Below, piece by piece: positions 52,378 through 60,337 of a DNA stretch of 64,000 nt. Numbering within the stretch: position 1 is the stretch's first letter; the number at the start of each line of letters is the position of its first letter. The notes beneath the pieces were generated by a model. It saw only the letters and a program-made list of their open reading frames with translations. It did not search any database and was not told where the DNA came from. The translations under genes and the position numbers were made by a program. Location of the stretch: positions 62,001-126,000 of the forward strand of contig JBLIRK010000001.1 in the NCBI GenBank assembly GCA_048569615.1, written 5' to 3'. This DNA comes from JAYEPK01 sp048569615. Lineage in GTDB: Archaea > Thermoplasmatota > Penumbrarchaeia > Penumbrarchaeales > Penumbrarchaeaceae.

Positions 52378-53376
52378 TCACTTCCCCTGCTTCGATGATG
52401 TGCTTATAAATGTCAGGTCAGGTGTTCTGACCTCCACATGCCCGTGGAGCCTGACGGGATCCCTGAACCTGATAAGCCTTTTCGTCGGCCCCGGTATGGA
52501 GCCGTGTATCAGCACGTAGCTGTTCTCTATAGGTCCGTAGTGGAGGAAACCTCCCTTCACGTTGATCTCTGAGGGATCCTTGCCCACTTTCAATATCCTC
52601 TTGTTGTACTCGGTACGCTTGTGATAACCCATCTGTCCCGAATTGGGGACCGTTGACATTATCCATGCGGGATGCCACGGACCCTGGGTTCCGAGCATCC
52701 TTCTGTGCTTCGAGTTCTTATGGGTGAGAAGCTTCACGCCGAACCTCTTATTCAATCCCTGGAAACCCTTTCCCTTGGTGACAGCTATTATATCCACCAT
52801 AGCTCCCTCCACCTGGAACTCGGAGAAGGGTATCTCCTTTCCAAGGAGGTCCTTGGCATACTTTATCCTCTGCTCTAAGGTGCCACCGCCAACGTTTATC
52901 TCCATTATCTCGGGCTTCTTGCTGGGAACGCCTTTCACCGAAACGGGCAGCGTATGAACAACAAGGCGAACCTCCTCGGCATCGGTCTTCTCCAGTCCCT
53001 TGAGCTGGGGTTTCTCAGCCTTCTTCGGGACGGGCAGCCTCCTTATCAGGTTCTTGTCGATCTTGTCTGACCATATTTCCTTGGTTGTCCTCATGCCGTA
53101 GGCATCTCTATCGTAAAGCCTGATTCCAGCAACCTTAAGCGGCGGGACCTCAACGACTGTGACAGGTATCTGCACCTCCTGTCCTGATGTCGTGGATGTG
53201 GGCCTGTAATCCACTACAAAGGCATGCGTCATACCGGCCTTGTATCCTGCGAAGCCCTGAATTTTTGGTTCGGAACCGCCTTCCGGCCAGTTCTTGATGG
53301 TCGGATACTGCCTACCAGACCTCTTCCTAGGACTGTGGGCTACCGAACCTCTCCTTGGTTTGTGCGCTTTTCCCAT
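52378..53376 (-). CDS. rpl3: Ribosomal protein L3 (uL3)
   Basis: The 332-residue protein is the first gene of the ribosomal cluster. HKPRRGSVAHSPRKRSGRQ opens it and VTKGKGFQGLNKRFGVKLL and PGPTKRLIRFRDPVR follow. Its Shine-Dalgarno is GGAGGG about 6-11 nt before the ATG, at the end of a long structured leader. Confidence 0.96.
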   Translation of the reverse strand: MGKAHKPRRGSVAHSPRKRSGRQYPTIKNWPEGGSEPKIQGFAGYKAGMTHAFVVDYRPTSTTSGQEVQIPVTVVEVPPLKVAGIRLYDRDAYGMRTTKEIWSDKIDKNLIRRLPVPKKAEKPQLKGLEKTDAEEVRLVVHTLPVSVKGVPSKKPEIMEINVGGGTLEQRIKYAKDLLGKEIPFSEFQVEGAMVDIIAVTKGKGFQGLNKRFGVKLLTHKNSKHRRMLGTQGPWHPAWIMSTVPNSGQMGYHKRTEYNKRILKVGKDPSEINVKGGFLHYGPIENSYVLIHGSIPGPTKRLIRFRDPVRLHGHVEVRTPDLTFISTSSKQGK

Positions 53377-53585
53377 TTCATCCCTCCGGGACCTTTTCTA
53401 CACATCGGGGCCTAGGGCTACGCCTGCAATGAGGCAGGGAACATAACCCAAGCTCCTTAACCTGTCCAGCCGTAACGTTTTGGCGGGTCCAGAAATGGCT
53501 CGTGAGAGCCGGTCGCCCGCATGCAGGGTCCCGATGGGTTGCCCTTGACGTTTGGCTGGAGGGCCTCATATTGCTTGTAGCGACC
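53377..53585 (-). ncRNA. Highly structured leader or stable RNA upstream of rpl3
   Basis: From the predicted RNA start to the rpl3 ATG is about 205 nt of GC-rich sequence with nested pairing. Helices I can see: GGTCGC (53585-53580) with a later GCGACC; CCAGCC (53559-53554) with GGCTGG (53471-53466), backed by ACGT with ACGT; a hairpin GGCTC-TCAC-GAGCC (53510-53497); and a long hairpin from 53456 to 53407 in which GGGTTATG pairs with CGTAGCCC around CCTGC/GCAGG. I do not recognise it as SRP RNA, RNase P RNA, 5S rRNA or a known riboswitch. It could be a leader that controls the ribosomal operon, or a separate stable RNA. The last hairpin ends about 20 nt before the Shine-Dalgarno. Confidence 0.5.
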
Positions 53586-53600
53586 GCCCATACAAGAAGT

Positions 53601-53612
53601 ATTATAAAAAGG
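53601..53612 (-). promoter_or_regulatory. TATA box of the rpl3 ribosomal operon
   Basis: CCTTTTTATAATAC on the minus strand is the strongest TATA box in this region. The predicted start is near 53580-53585, exactly where the structured leader begins. Confidence 0.75.
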
Positions 53613-53690
53613 TTTCTAACCAGGACAGTGTTCCAGTTAGACCAGTGAACGAAAAATGTGATATCAATGAATTTGAGGTTAACGGGGTGA

Positions 53691-53894
53691 TCACGCACTT
53701 ACCGCATCGTTAAGGTCCTTCATCAGTGCCTTAACATCCATTCCATGCGCCAATGCACCCTGCTCGATCGTCTCGAAACTCGCCATGGCGCATCCAAGGC
53801 ATCCCAGTCCGTGCTGTATGAAGATCGGGATCAGGTCAGGGTGTTTCTGTATGACCTCTGCTATGGACATGTCCTTGGTAATGGTATCAGTCAT
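53691..53894 (-). CDS. DUF1858 small redox-type protein
   Basis: The 67-residue protein matches DUF1858: an ISIAEVI-like helical start (SIAEVIQKHPDLIPIF), then GLGCLGCAM with a CxxC pair, and AHGMDVKALMKDLN. The family often appears with Fe-S or hybrid-cluster proteins and may act in redox chemistry. The frame extends upstream, but ATG at 53894 has CCGGTGT before it and a TATA box at 53923-53933 in front. Confidence 0.85.
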   Translation of the reverse strand: MTDTITKDMSIAEVIQKHPDLIPIFIQHGLGCLGCAMASFETIEQGALAHGMDVKALMKDLNDAVSA

Positions 53895-53922
53895 TTTTAC
53901 ACCGGAAGCGACATTTCGGGAT

Positions 53923-53933
53923 CGGTTAAAAAC
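53923..53933 (-). promoter_or_regulatory. TATA box of the DUF1858 gene
   Basis: GGTTTTTAACCG on the minus strand lies about 30 nt before the ATG, predicting a short leader of under 10 nt. Confidence 0.5.
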
Positions 53934-54010
53934 CTTTGCCCTTGATTTTGAGTGTTTCGACCATCTGTAAAGATTAATTATCATGATGCCATCTCAGGGG
54001 CGGTGAGCTG

Positions 54011-55738
54011 TTGCCCGTCATAAATATGGACATTTCGGACCTGGAGAAACTTGTGGGTCCCGGTTTCGACCTGGAGCGGTTTTCGGCCGAGATCCCCATG
54101 ATAGGCGCCAGTGTTGAGAAGATCCAGGGAAGCGAGATCTCAGTGGAATTCTTTCCGGACAGGCCGGACCTATTCTGCATTGAGGGAGCCGCCAGGTCCT
54201 ACAGGGATCTTATGTCCGTCAAGCGCGGCTCACACTTGGAAAAATTCAGGATCGGTGGTGATTCGGGAATCGTTCTGGATGTGGATCCCTCCCTCGAGGG
54301 TATCAGGCCCGTGATAGGTGCTGCATTTATCACCGGCGTCCAGATCGACGAACCGACACTCATATCCATAATGAACCTCCAGGAGAAGCTGCATATTACG
54401 GTAGGTAGAAAGAGACGGAAGGTTGCCATAGGGATCCACGATGCAGATCCCATCAAGCCTCCATTCAAATTCTGGGCGGCAAAACCGGAAGAGGTGGAAT
54501 TCGTTCCCCTGCAGAAGGAAGGACTCTGGAACCTTGACCGAATTCTGAAAGAGCACGAGAAGGGGGTGGACTATGCATGGGTGCTGGAAGGGTACGACAG
54601 ATATCCCATCATCACTGATGCGAGGGACGAGGTTCTCTCATTCCCCCCCATAATAAACGGAGAGCTCACAAAGGTCTCCGAGGATACGAGGAGCATATTC
54701 GTAGATTGCACCGGATGGGACCTTAACGCCGTGAGTCTTTCGGTCAATATTGTATGCTCCCAGCTTATGGAAAGGGGAGGCAGGCTTCACTCGGTGAAAG
54801 TGGAATATCCCGACGATCCATATTTCAAGAAAATGGGATTGACCACATCATCATGGCCCCACTTCGAATGGATCAGGGGAGAGCTGGACCTTGAATGGTC
54901 GGCAGGTTGGCTGGGCATCTCCCCCAAAGCCGATGAGATTGCGGGAGCCCTTAAAAGGATGGGTTACGAGAAGATCTCCTTCTCTGGGAATAGGATGGAA
55001 TGTCTGATACCCCCTTGGAGGGGGGACATCCTTCACCAGGCGGACATAGCAGAGGACCTTGCCATCGGTTACGGTTTCCAACGCTTCAAGGGCTGTTCGC
55101 CTGCAACCTATATGACCGGTTCCGAGAGGTCCATCACGACATTGAAGAGGAGCCTCAGGGAATCCCTTGTCGGGCTCGGTTTCCTCGAGGTCACAACGAT
55201 CTCGCTCTCCAATGAGGGTTCGCAGTTCGGCCTCATGGACCGGGAAGAGGTGGAGCACTTAAGGATCAGGAATCCAACTACCACAGAACACACCATGATG
55301 AGGATGTCCGCGCTCCCGTCCCTTCTTGGACTCCTCAGGTCCAACAAGCACCGCGATCTGCCCCAGAGGATCTTCGAGATAGCGGACGTGATGGTGGAGA
55401 ACCGCAACAGGGTCCTTATCTCGGGGACAGTAATGGACAACAAGGCATCGTTCACGATGATAAAGGGCATAGTCCAGAAGCTGCTCTCCGACCTCGAGCT
55501 CCCGTACCTGCTGGACAAGGCTAACATTGGGTGTTACATAAAGGGAAGGGGAGCAGGAATGTTCATTGAAGATCAAGAAACGGGCTCGACACCATTTCCC
55601 GAACTGAGGGAGAACGGGCTAATACCCCTCGGCCATTTCGGAGAGGCCCATCCAAGGATGCTTTCGGAAATGGAGCTGCCAGCACCCGTGGCAGCTTTCG
55701 AACTCGACCTCGATCTGATAAGCAAACGATCGTCGTGA
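54011..55738 (+). CDS. pheT: Phenylalanyl-tRNA synthetase beta subunit
   Basis: The 575-residue chain is the archaeal/eukaryotic-type beta subunit. It starts PVINMDISDLEKLVG and has VEFFPDRPDLFCIEG, PPWRGDILHQADIAEDLAIGYG (B5 domain end and start of the catalytic-like domain) and RIFEIADVMVENRNRV. It needs the alpha subunit PheS, which is not adjacent here. The start is TTG with GGTGAGC just before; a downstream ATG is five codons in. Confidence 0.95.
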   Translation: MPVINMDISDLEKLVGPGFDLERFSAEIPMIGASVEKIQGSEISVEFFPDRPDLFCIEGAARSYRDLMSVKRGSHLEKFRIGGDSGIVLDVDPSLEGIRPVIGAAFITGVQIDEPTLISIMNLQEKLHITVGRKRRKVAIGIHDADPIKPPFKFWAAKPEEVEFVPLQKEGLWNLDRILKEHEKGVDYAWVLEGYDRYPIITDARDEVLSFPPIINGELTKVSEDTRSIFVDCTGWDLNAVSLSVNIVCSQLMERGGRLHSVKVEYPDDPYFKKMGLTTSSWPHFEWIRGELDLEWSAGWLGISPKADEIAGALKRMGYEKISFSGNRMECLIPPWRGDILHQADIAEDLAIGYGFQRFKGCSPATYMTGSERSITTLKRSLRESLVGLGFLEVTTISLSNEGSQFGLMDREEVEHLRIRNPTTTEHTMMRMSALPSLLGLLRSNKHRDLPQRIFEIADVMVENRNRVLISGTVMDNKASFTMIKGIVQKLLSDLELPYLLDKANIGCYIKGRGAGMFIEDQETGSTPFPELRENGLIPLGHFGEAHPRMLSEMELPAPVAAFELDLDLISKRSS

Positions 55739-55937
55739 TATCACGCAACCCCTTCATCCGGTAGTGGTTTTACATATGAACTGAGAATTTAACATGTTAG
55801 GCTTTTTTAACTGATAAAGACATGATTAATGGCACAAAACCAGGAAAAGTACATAACTCAAATCCAACAATCATATTTCGGCATCTGCAGGAATCGATAC
55901 CGCAGAGACATTGGATCTCATATAGGAGGGAGCATCT
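55739..55937. other. Intergenic region between pheT and the six-repeat surface protein
   Basis: An AT-rich stretch with CTTTTTTAACTG (about 55802-55813) that could end pheT transcription or serve as TATA box for the next gene, with a leader of about 100 nt. No reading frame or RNA is evident. Confidence 0.35.
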
Positions 55938-58652
55938 GTGAGAACTGAAACGGCTGGATTGGCCATTTTAACGGCTTTGATGTTCATCGGCACATTGCTA
56001 GTTTTCGCACCTTATGCATCTGCATGCAATACTAGCAATATTTCCGTCAGCAACGGGACGAGCTTCACGCTGGTGTACGGTCCCGACGGCAACAACGGGG
56101 ATTCCACGAGATATGTGGACTATCCAACGACCACCGATGTTGAAAGAGGGGGCACTCATTATTTCAAGTTCAAGATAAGCTTCAGCCCCGGTTGCGGAAG
56201 CAATTACGAATGCATGTTCAAGACTCATTACAAACCCGACGGGTGGACCGTCAGGATCAAGGACAATACGACAGGGGTCGGAAAAGCCGTAGGAACCGAT
56301 ATAGACGGAGTGGTCATGGGATCCGTTACCACCTCGAAAGAAGGCTTTTCGGGGACGGTAACATACTTCTGCGACGTGATAGTGACCGTTTCGGACAGTG
56401 CTCCCCTGGGCACGACCGGTAACTATGTCCAGATCGAGGTTTATTCCGAAGATACGGCCTGCAACGACGAGGACCATATCTATGTGAAGCTCAAATTCCA
56501 GGTCGTGGAGCCCCATGATCCTCCCAAGCTAACCGTCAGCTCCCCCACCCCCGACCAGGAGTTCTCCCAAACCGTCGATATCGCCTGGACTGCGACAGAT
56601 ACCGAGACACCGGCGGAAGATATAAAGATCGCGATACTTTACAAATTGAGAACAGCAGAGGAATGGACCACCGGAGCTTCCGGACTGGAGAACACGGGGT
56701 CCTATTCCTGGGACTGCTCGGATCTGGAGGATGGTGATTACTATCTAAAGGTCAAGGCGTTCGATACGGGGTACCCGAGGAAATTCGCCCAGAAGGACAT
56801 ACCTATCATCATCAACAATCCGAACAGACCCTCAGTAGAAATAACATCACCGTCTCCTGAAGGGTCCGAAGTGTTCAAAGAATTCATGTATATCAATTGG
56901 ACCGCCACCGATGAGGAGGAGGATGACAGCAACCTGCTAATCGACCTGTATTACAGATATGAAGGAGTCATCGAATGGTTCCTCATCGCCGAGGACGAGC
57001 CGAACGACGGGACGTACCTGCTGGAACTGAGCCCGGAGAACTTCACGGACCGGCCTGATTACCGATTCAAGGTTACCGCCGAGGATTCGGACGGCATGAT
57101 AGGAGAATGCACCTCCACATACAAGCATACGATTAACAATCTCGACGGACCTGTCATCCTGAAGCTCTATCCGACCGGAGGTCAGACGTTCTCGGGCAAG
57201 ATGGTCATATACTGGCAGGCCGAGGACCCCGACGGCGATGACCTGACCATCACCATCGAGCTCTCGAAGGATGCGGGAGAGACATGGATGGTCCTCACAG
57301 ATGAAATGTCGAACTGCGGCACTTGCTCATATCCTGTGCAGACCACCGATTACCCGGATGGGGAGCAGTACATGATCCGACTTTCGGCCTCGGACGGGAC
57401 CGCATCCGGCTACAAGATGTCCGAATGCTTCACAATATTCAACAACGATCTCCCGACGATCGTTATAACCAGCCCGAAGGAGGGCACACCGCTTTCGGGA
57501 GAAACACAGATAGCATGGGAATCCAATGACATGGAATCCGCCAACGAGGACATGACCGTCAACGTTTACTACAAGCTCGGATTCAGCTCGTGGCTCTTCA
57601 TCCTGACCGATTCACCGGACGTAGGCTACTGCGAGTGGAACACTCTGGCCTTCGAGGATGGCATGTATGCCATAAAGGTCGAGGTATTCGACGAGCATGG
57701 CGGGTCATGTATGTCAGAGGTCGTGGAAGGCATAGAGTTATTCAATCCCGATGCCCCCGAGCTCGACGTGGAAAGACCCATTGACGGACAGACCTTGACC
57801 GGTATGATTGCGGTTCAATGGTCCGTGGTGGACCCTGATGAGGGGGATGAGGTCACATTATCTGCCTATTACTCATCAGACGGAGAGGTATGGACCAAGA
57901 TAGATGAAGGAATAACGGGTAATGGTTACACCTGGGACACGAACACTGTCCCGGACGGTGAATACGATCTGAAGATAGTTGCAAGCGACGGAATGCTCGA
58001 AACCGAATACATAATATACGGATTGACGGTGAAGAACTACATCAATCATTCACCTACCGCCACTATAGATTATCCGAATCTCCTCGACTTCCTATCGGGT
58101 GTCGCGACCATCAGGTGGACCGCGGAGGACGAGAACATCGAGGACGTTCTCACTGTCACACTTTATTGGTCCAAGGACCTGACCAACTACTATGATATCG
58201 CGGCTGCGATCGGGAACACCGGCTCCTACGATTGGGATACCACCCTTCTTGACGACGGAGAATATACACTGAAATTGACAGTCAAGGACGGTATGGGTGG
58301 TGAGATATCTGTGATCTCCGAAAGGTTCCGCATCAAGAACAACGATGATATCGTCGATCCTACAGACGATGATGACGACAGCATGGACAAGGGCGGTTCA
58401 GACAAGGGAAAAAGCTCGAATACGCTGATTTTAGCCGCAGTGATCATCGCAGGAGTGGTACTGTTGCTCCTCATTGTGATGGGGGTCTTGCTCTTCCTGC
58501 GGGCCAAGAAAGCATCCGATGAGAACGATCCATTGAAACAGCCGCTCCCTGGTATGAACGCTCCCGCGCTTCAACAGGGATCGACAACGACCCAGCTCCC
58601 GCCTCCCTCGATGTACCAGCGTCCACCCGGACTGCCTCCCACACAACCATAA
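55938..58652 (+). CDS. Secreted six-repeat Ig-like protein with C-terminal anchor and Pro-rich tail
   Basis: A signal peptide ends near YASACN. After a Cys-containing domain of about 190 residues come six copies of a 90-100-residue Ig/FN3-like repeat. Each has the frame: P-x-hydrophobic-SP, then G-x-hydrophobic-x-W-T/S-A-x-D, a Tyr strand and tyr-x-W-D with DGEYDLKI-type ending. Next is an Asp/Ser linker, a membrane helix (about 829-854) and a 50-residue cytosolic tail rich in Pro and Gln (QPLPGMNAPALQQG, PPGLPPTQP). Start is GTG after GGAGGG. Only 43 nt separate it from the next gene, without a terminator. Confidence 0.83.
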   Translation: MRTETAGLAILTALMFIGTLLVFAPYASACNTSNISVSNGTSFTLVYGPDGNNGDSTRYVDYPTTTDVERGGTHYFKFKISFSPGCGSNYECMFKTHYKPDGWTVRIKDNTTGVGKAVGTDIDGVVMGSVTTSKEGFSGTVTYFCDVIVTVSDSAPLGTTGNYVQIEVYSEDTACNDEDHIYVKLKFQVVEPHDPPKLTVSSPTPDQEFSQTVDIAWTATDTETPAEDIKIAILYKLRTAEEWTTGASGLENTGSYSWDCSDLEDGDYYLKVKAFDTGYPRKFAQKDIPIIINNPNRPSVEITSPSPEGSEVFKEFMYINWTATDEEEDDSNLLIDLYYRYEGVIEWFLIAEDEPNDGTYLLELSPENFTDRPDYRFKVTAEDSDGMIGECTSTYKHTINNLDGPVILKLYPTGGQTFSGKMVIYWQAEDPDGDDLTITIELSKDAGETWMVLTDEMSNCGTCSYPVQTTDYPDGEQYMIRLSASDGTASGYKMSECFTIFNNDLPTIVITSPKEGTPLSGETQIAWESNDMESANEDMTVNVYYKLGFSSWLFILTDSPDVGYCEWNTLAFEDGMYAIKVEVFDEHGGSCMSEVVEGIELFNPDAPELDVERPIDGQTLTGMIAVQWSVVDPDEGDEVTLSAYYSSDGEVWTKIDEGITGNGYTWDTNTVPDGEYDLKIVASDGMLETEYIIYGLTVKNYINHSPTATIDYPNLLDFLSGVATIRWTAEDENIEDVLTVTLYWSKDLTNYYDIAAAIGNTGSYDWDTTLLDDGEYTLKLTVKDGMGGEISVISERFRIKNNDDIVDPTDDDDDSMDKGGSDKGKSSNTLILAAVIIAGVVLLLLIVMGVLLFLRAKKASDENDPLKQPLPGMNAPALQQGSTTTQLPPPSMYQRPPGLPPTQP

Positions 58653-58695
58653 TAAGTTATCATTGCACTGAACCAACAACGCGGATGGTAGCTCG

Positions 58696-59484
58696 ATGGT
58701 CATCGCAGCAGGCATGGACATAGGTGCCATAACGGTCAAGACCATGATTGTAGATGAAGGAAGGATCAGATCAACCTCTATCTTCGAGACCGGCGTTTCC
58801 CCCCTCAAGACCGCCACAGAGTCACTCCAATCCGCACTTGAGAACGCCTCCCTGTCCTATCAGGACCTATCATGCATCGTGACAACAGGTCACGGAAGGA
58901 ACAAGGTCCCCTTCTCAAACCTGACCAGATCGGAGATCTCCTCGATAGCCAGGGGAGCGAGGATCGTTGATCCCAAACCTAAGATAATCGTTGACCTCGG
59001 TGGCCAGGGGATTAGGGTCATCAGACTGGAAGAGGACGGTTCGGTCGATCGGTTCGTTAACAATGACAAGTGTTCGGCCGGGACCGGATGTTTCCTAGAC
59101 ACGCTCGCCTTTGCACTGGGCGTCAGATTGGATGACCTCGGAGACCTGTCGAAGATGTCGAACTCTCCGAGCTGCATGTCAACGAAATGCACCATCTTCG
59201 CCGAATCGGAAATGGTATCCCTTGTCGCCAGAGGCACGTCTAAGGAGGACATAATAGCCGGACTCCACCAATCGGTGGCCCAGAAGGTGGAGGGACTCGT
59301 GAAAAGCATCGGCCCCGAAGGAGAGATACTCTTCTGCGGAGGAGTGGCCAGGAACTCCGGGGTCGTTGAGGAGATGAGGAAGGTCTTCGGAAGCCGTTTG
59401 AGGATACCGCAATATCCCCAACTCGTTACGGTCCTGGGCGCGGCCGTTTACGGATTGGAGTTCCGGGGGGGCCTGATGCAATGA
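58696..59484 (+). CDS. BadF/HgdC-family ATPase, divergent paralogue
   Basis: The 262-residue protein has the ASKHA fold and the two cysteines that hold the dimer [4Fe-4S] cluster: Cys126 in NDKCSAGTG and Cys165 in STKCTIFAESE. Such ATPases inject low-potential electrons into 2-hydroxyacyl-CoA dehydratases or double-cubane proteins. The usual nucleotide motif DIGGQD-x-K is here DLGGQGIRV (100-108): Asp and Lys are lost, and the first phosphate loop is GAIT instead of GST. Activity may thus be weakened. It overlaps the next gene by 4 nt (ATGA). Confidence 0.83.
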   Translation: MVIAAGMDIGAITVKTMIVDEGRIRSTSIFETGVSPLKTATESLQSALENASLSYQDLSCIVTTGHGRNKVPFSNLTRSEISSIARGARIVDPKPKIIVDLGGQGIRVIRLEEDGSVDRFVNNDKCSAGTGCFLDTLAFALGVRLDDLGDLSKMSNSPSCMSTKCTIFAESEMVSLVARGTSKEDIIAGLHQSVAQKVEGLVKSIGPEGEILFCGGVARNSGVVEEMRKVFGSRLRIPQYPQLVTVLGAAVYGLEFRGGLMQ

Positions 59485-60308
59485 CAATAACCGCCGGCAT
59501 CGACATAGGCTCCACCTATGTCAAGGTGGTCGTGATGGCCGATGGAAAGAGGCTTGGATATGATGTGCAGCCAACCGGAGCTTACCCTGATGACGCAGCC
59601 AAACTTGCACTGCGTAACGCCCTTTCCCTAAATGGAATGTCCCCGGATGAGATCGATCTGACAGTATCCACCGGTTATGGAAGAAGGATCGCGTCCTTCG
59701 CCGATGAAAACATCTCCGAGATCTCAGCCAACGCAAGAGGATCGAAATTCATCGGTCAGAGTTATGGTATCCGAACGATCATAGACATAGGCGGCCAGGA
59801 TACGAAGGTCATATCACTGGATACGGACTGCAACATGGTGAACTTCGCCATGAACGACAAGTGCGCCGCGGGAACTGGTAGATTCCTTGAAATGCTGGCC
59901 AAGGTCCTCGATGTCCCGTTGGATCAAATGGGGAAGCTTTCACTGGTATCCAAGCAACCTGTGGAGATCACAACCACTTGCCTTGTCTTTGCCAAATCCG
60001 AGGTAGCCGCTCTCCTTGCCGAGGGTGTGGCCAGAGAGGACTTGATACAGGGCATCCATACGGCCATCGCAAAACGTTTGATAGTGATGGCGAGGAAGGT
60101 GGGAATCAAGGAAAAGGTCTTCTTCGACGGAGGGCCGGCCAGGAATATCGGTATGGTCGAGACCTTCCGCAGGGAGCTCAACATGGAGGTTGTCGTCCCG
60201 GAGATCCCGCAGATCGTGACCGCCACGGGTGCTGCTATCCTTGCCTCCGAGATCCTTTCTTCCGGAGGCGCGAAAGATGTGGGGCCTTTCATGAAGAAGA
60301 CGACGTAG
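59481..60308 (+). CDS. BadF/HgdC-family ATPase, canonical paralogue
   Basis: This 275-residue homologue has all motifs intact: GIDIGSTYVKVV at the N terminus, STGYGRR, IDIGGQDTKV, the cluster cysteines Cys128 (NDKCAAGTGRF) and Cys167 (TTTCLVFAKSE), and FDGGPARNIG. It resembles activators of 2-hydroxyglutaryl-CoA dehydratase and the ATPase partner of double-cubane proteins. Being adjacent to a divergent copy, it could form a heterodimer with it, as A and D subunits do in benzoyl-CoA reductase. Confidence 0.88.
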   Translation: MTITAGIDIGSTYVKVVVMADGKRLGYDVQPTGAYPDDAAKLALRNALSLNGMSPDEIDLTVSTGYGRRIASFADENISEISANARGSKFIGQSYGIRTIIDIGGQDTKVISLDTDCNMVNFAMNDKCAAGTGRFLEMLAKVLDVPLDQMGKLSLVSKQPVEITTTCLVFAKSEVAALLAEGVAREDLIQGIHTAIAKRLIVMARKVGIKEKVFFDGGPARNIGMVETFRRELNMEVVVPEIPQIVTATGAAILASEILSSGGAKDVGPFMKKTT

Positions 60309-60337
60309 ATCGGACAAATTTAGCAGGATGGCAAATC

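Noticed and set aside
53377..53585. SRP RNA, RNase P RNA or 5S rRNA upstream of rpl3
   Set aside because: The helix 8 loop motifs of SRP RNA, the GAGGAAAGUC and ACAGAA blocks of RNase P RNA and the CCAUCCCGAAC loop of 5S rRNA are all missing.
53378..53698. 106-codon minus-strand frame in front of rpl3
   Set aside because: It covers the TATA box and the structured leader and shows Cys/Arg/Ser-rich nonsense composition.
59978..60337. Upstream extension of the HgdB-like gene (to give 605 residues)
   Set aside because: The first 120 codons are an out-of-frame reading of the preceding ATPase gene. ATG at 60338 gives the family-typical start.
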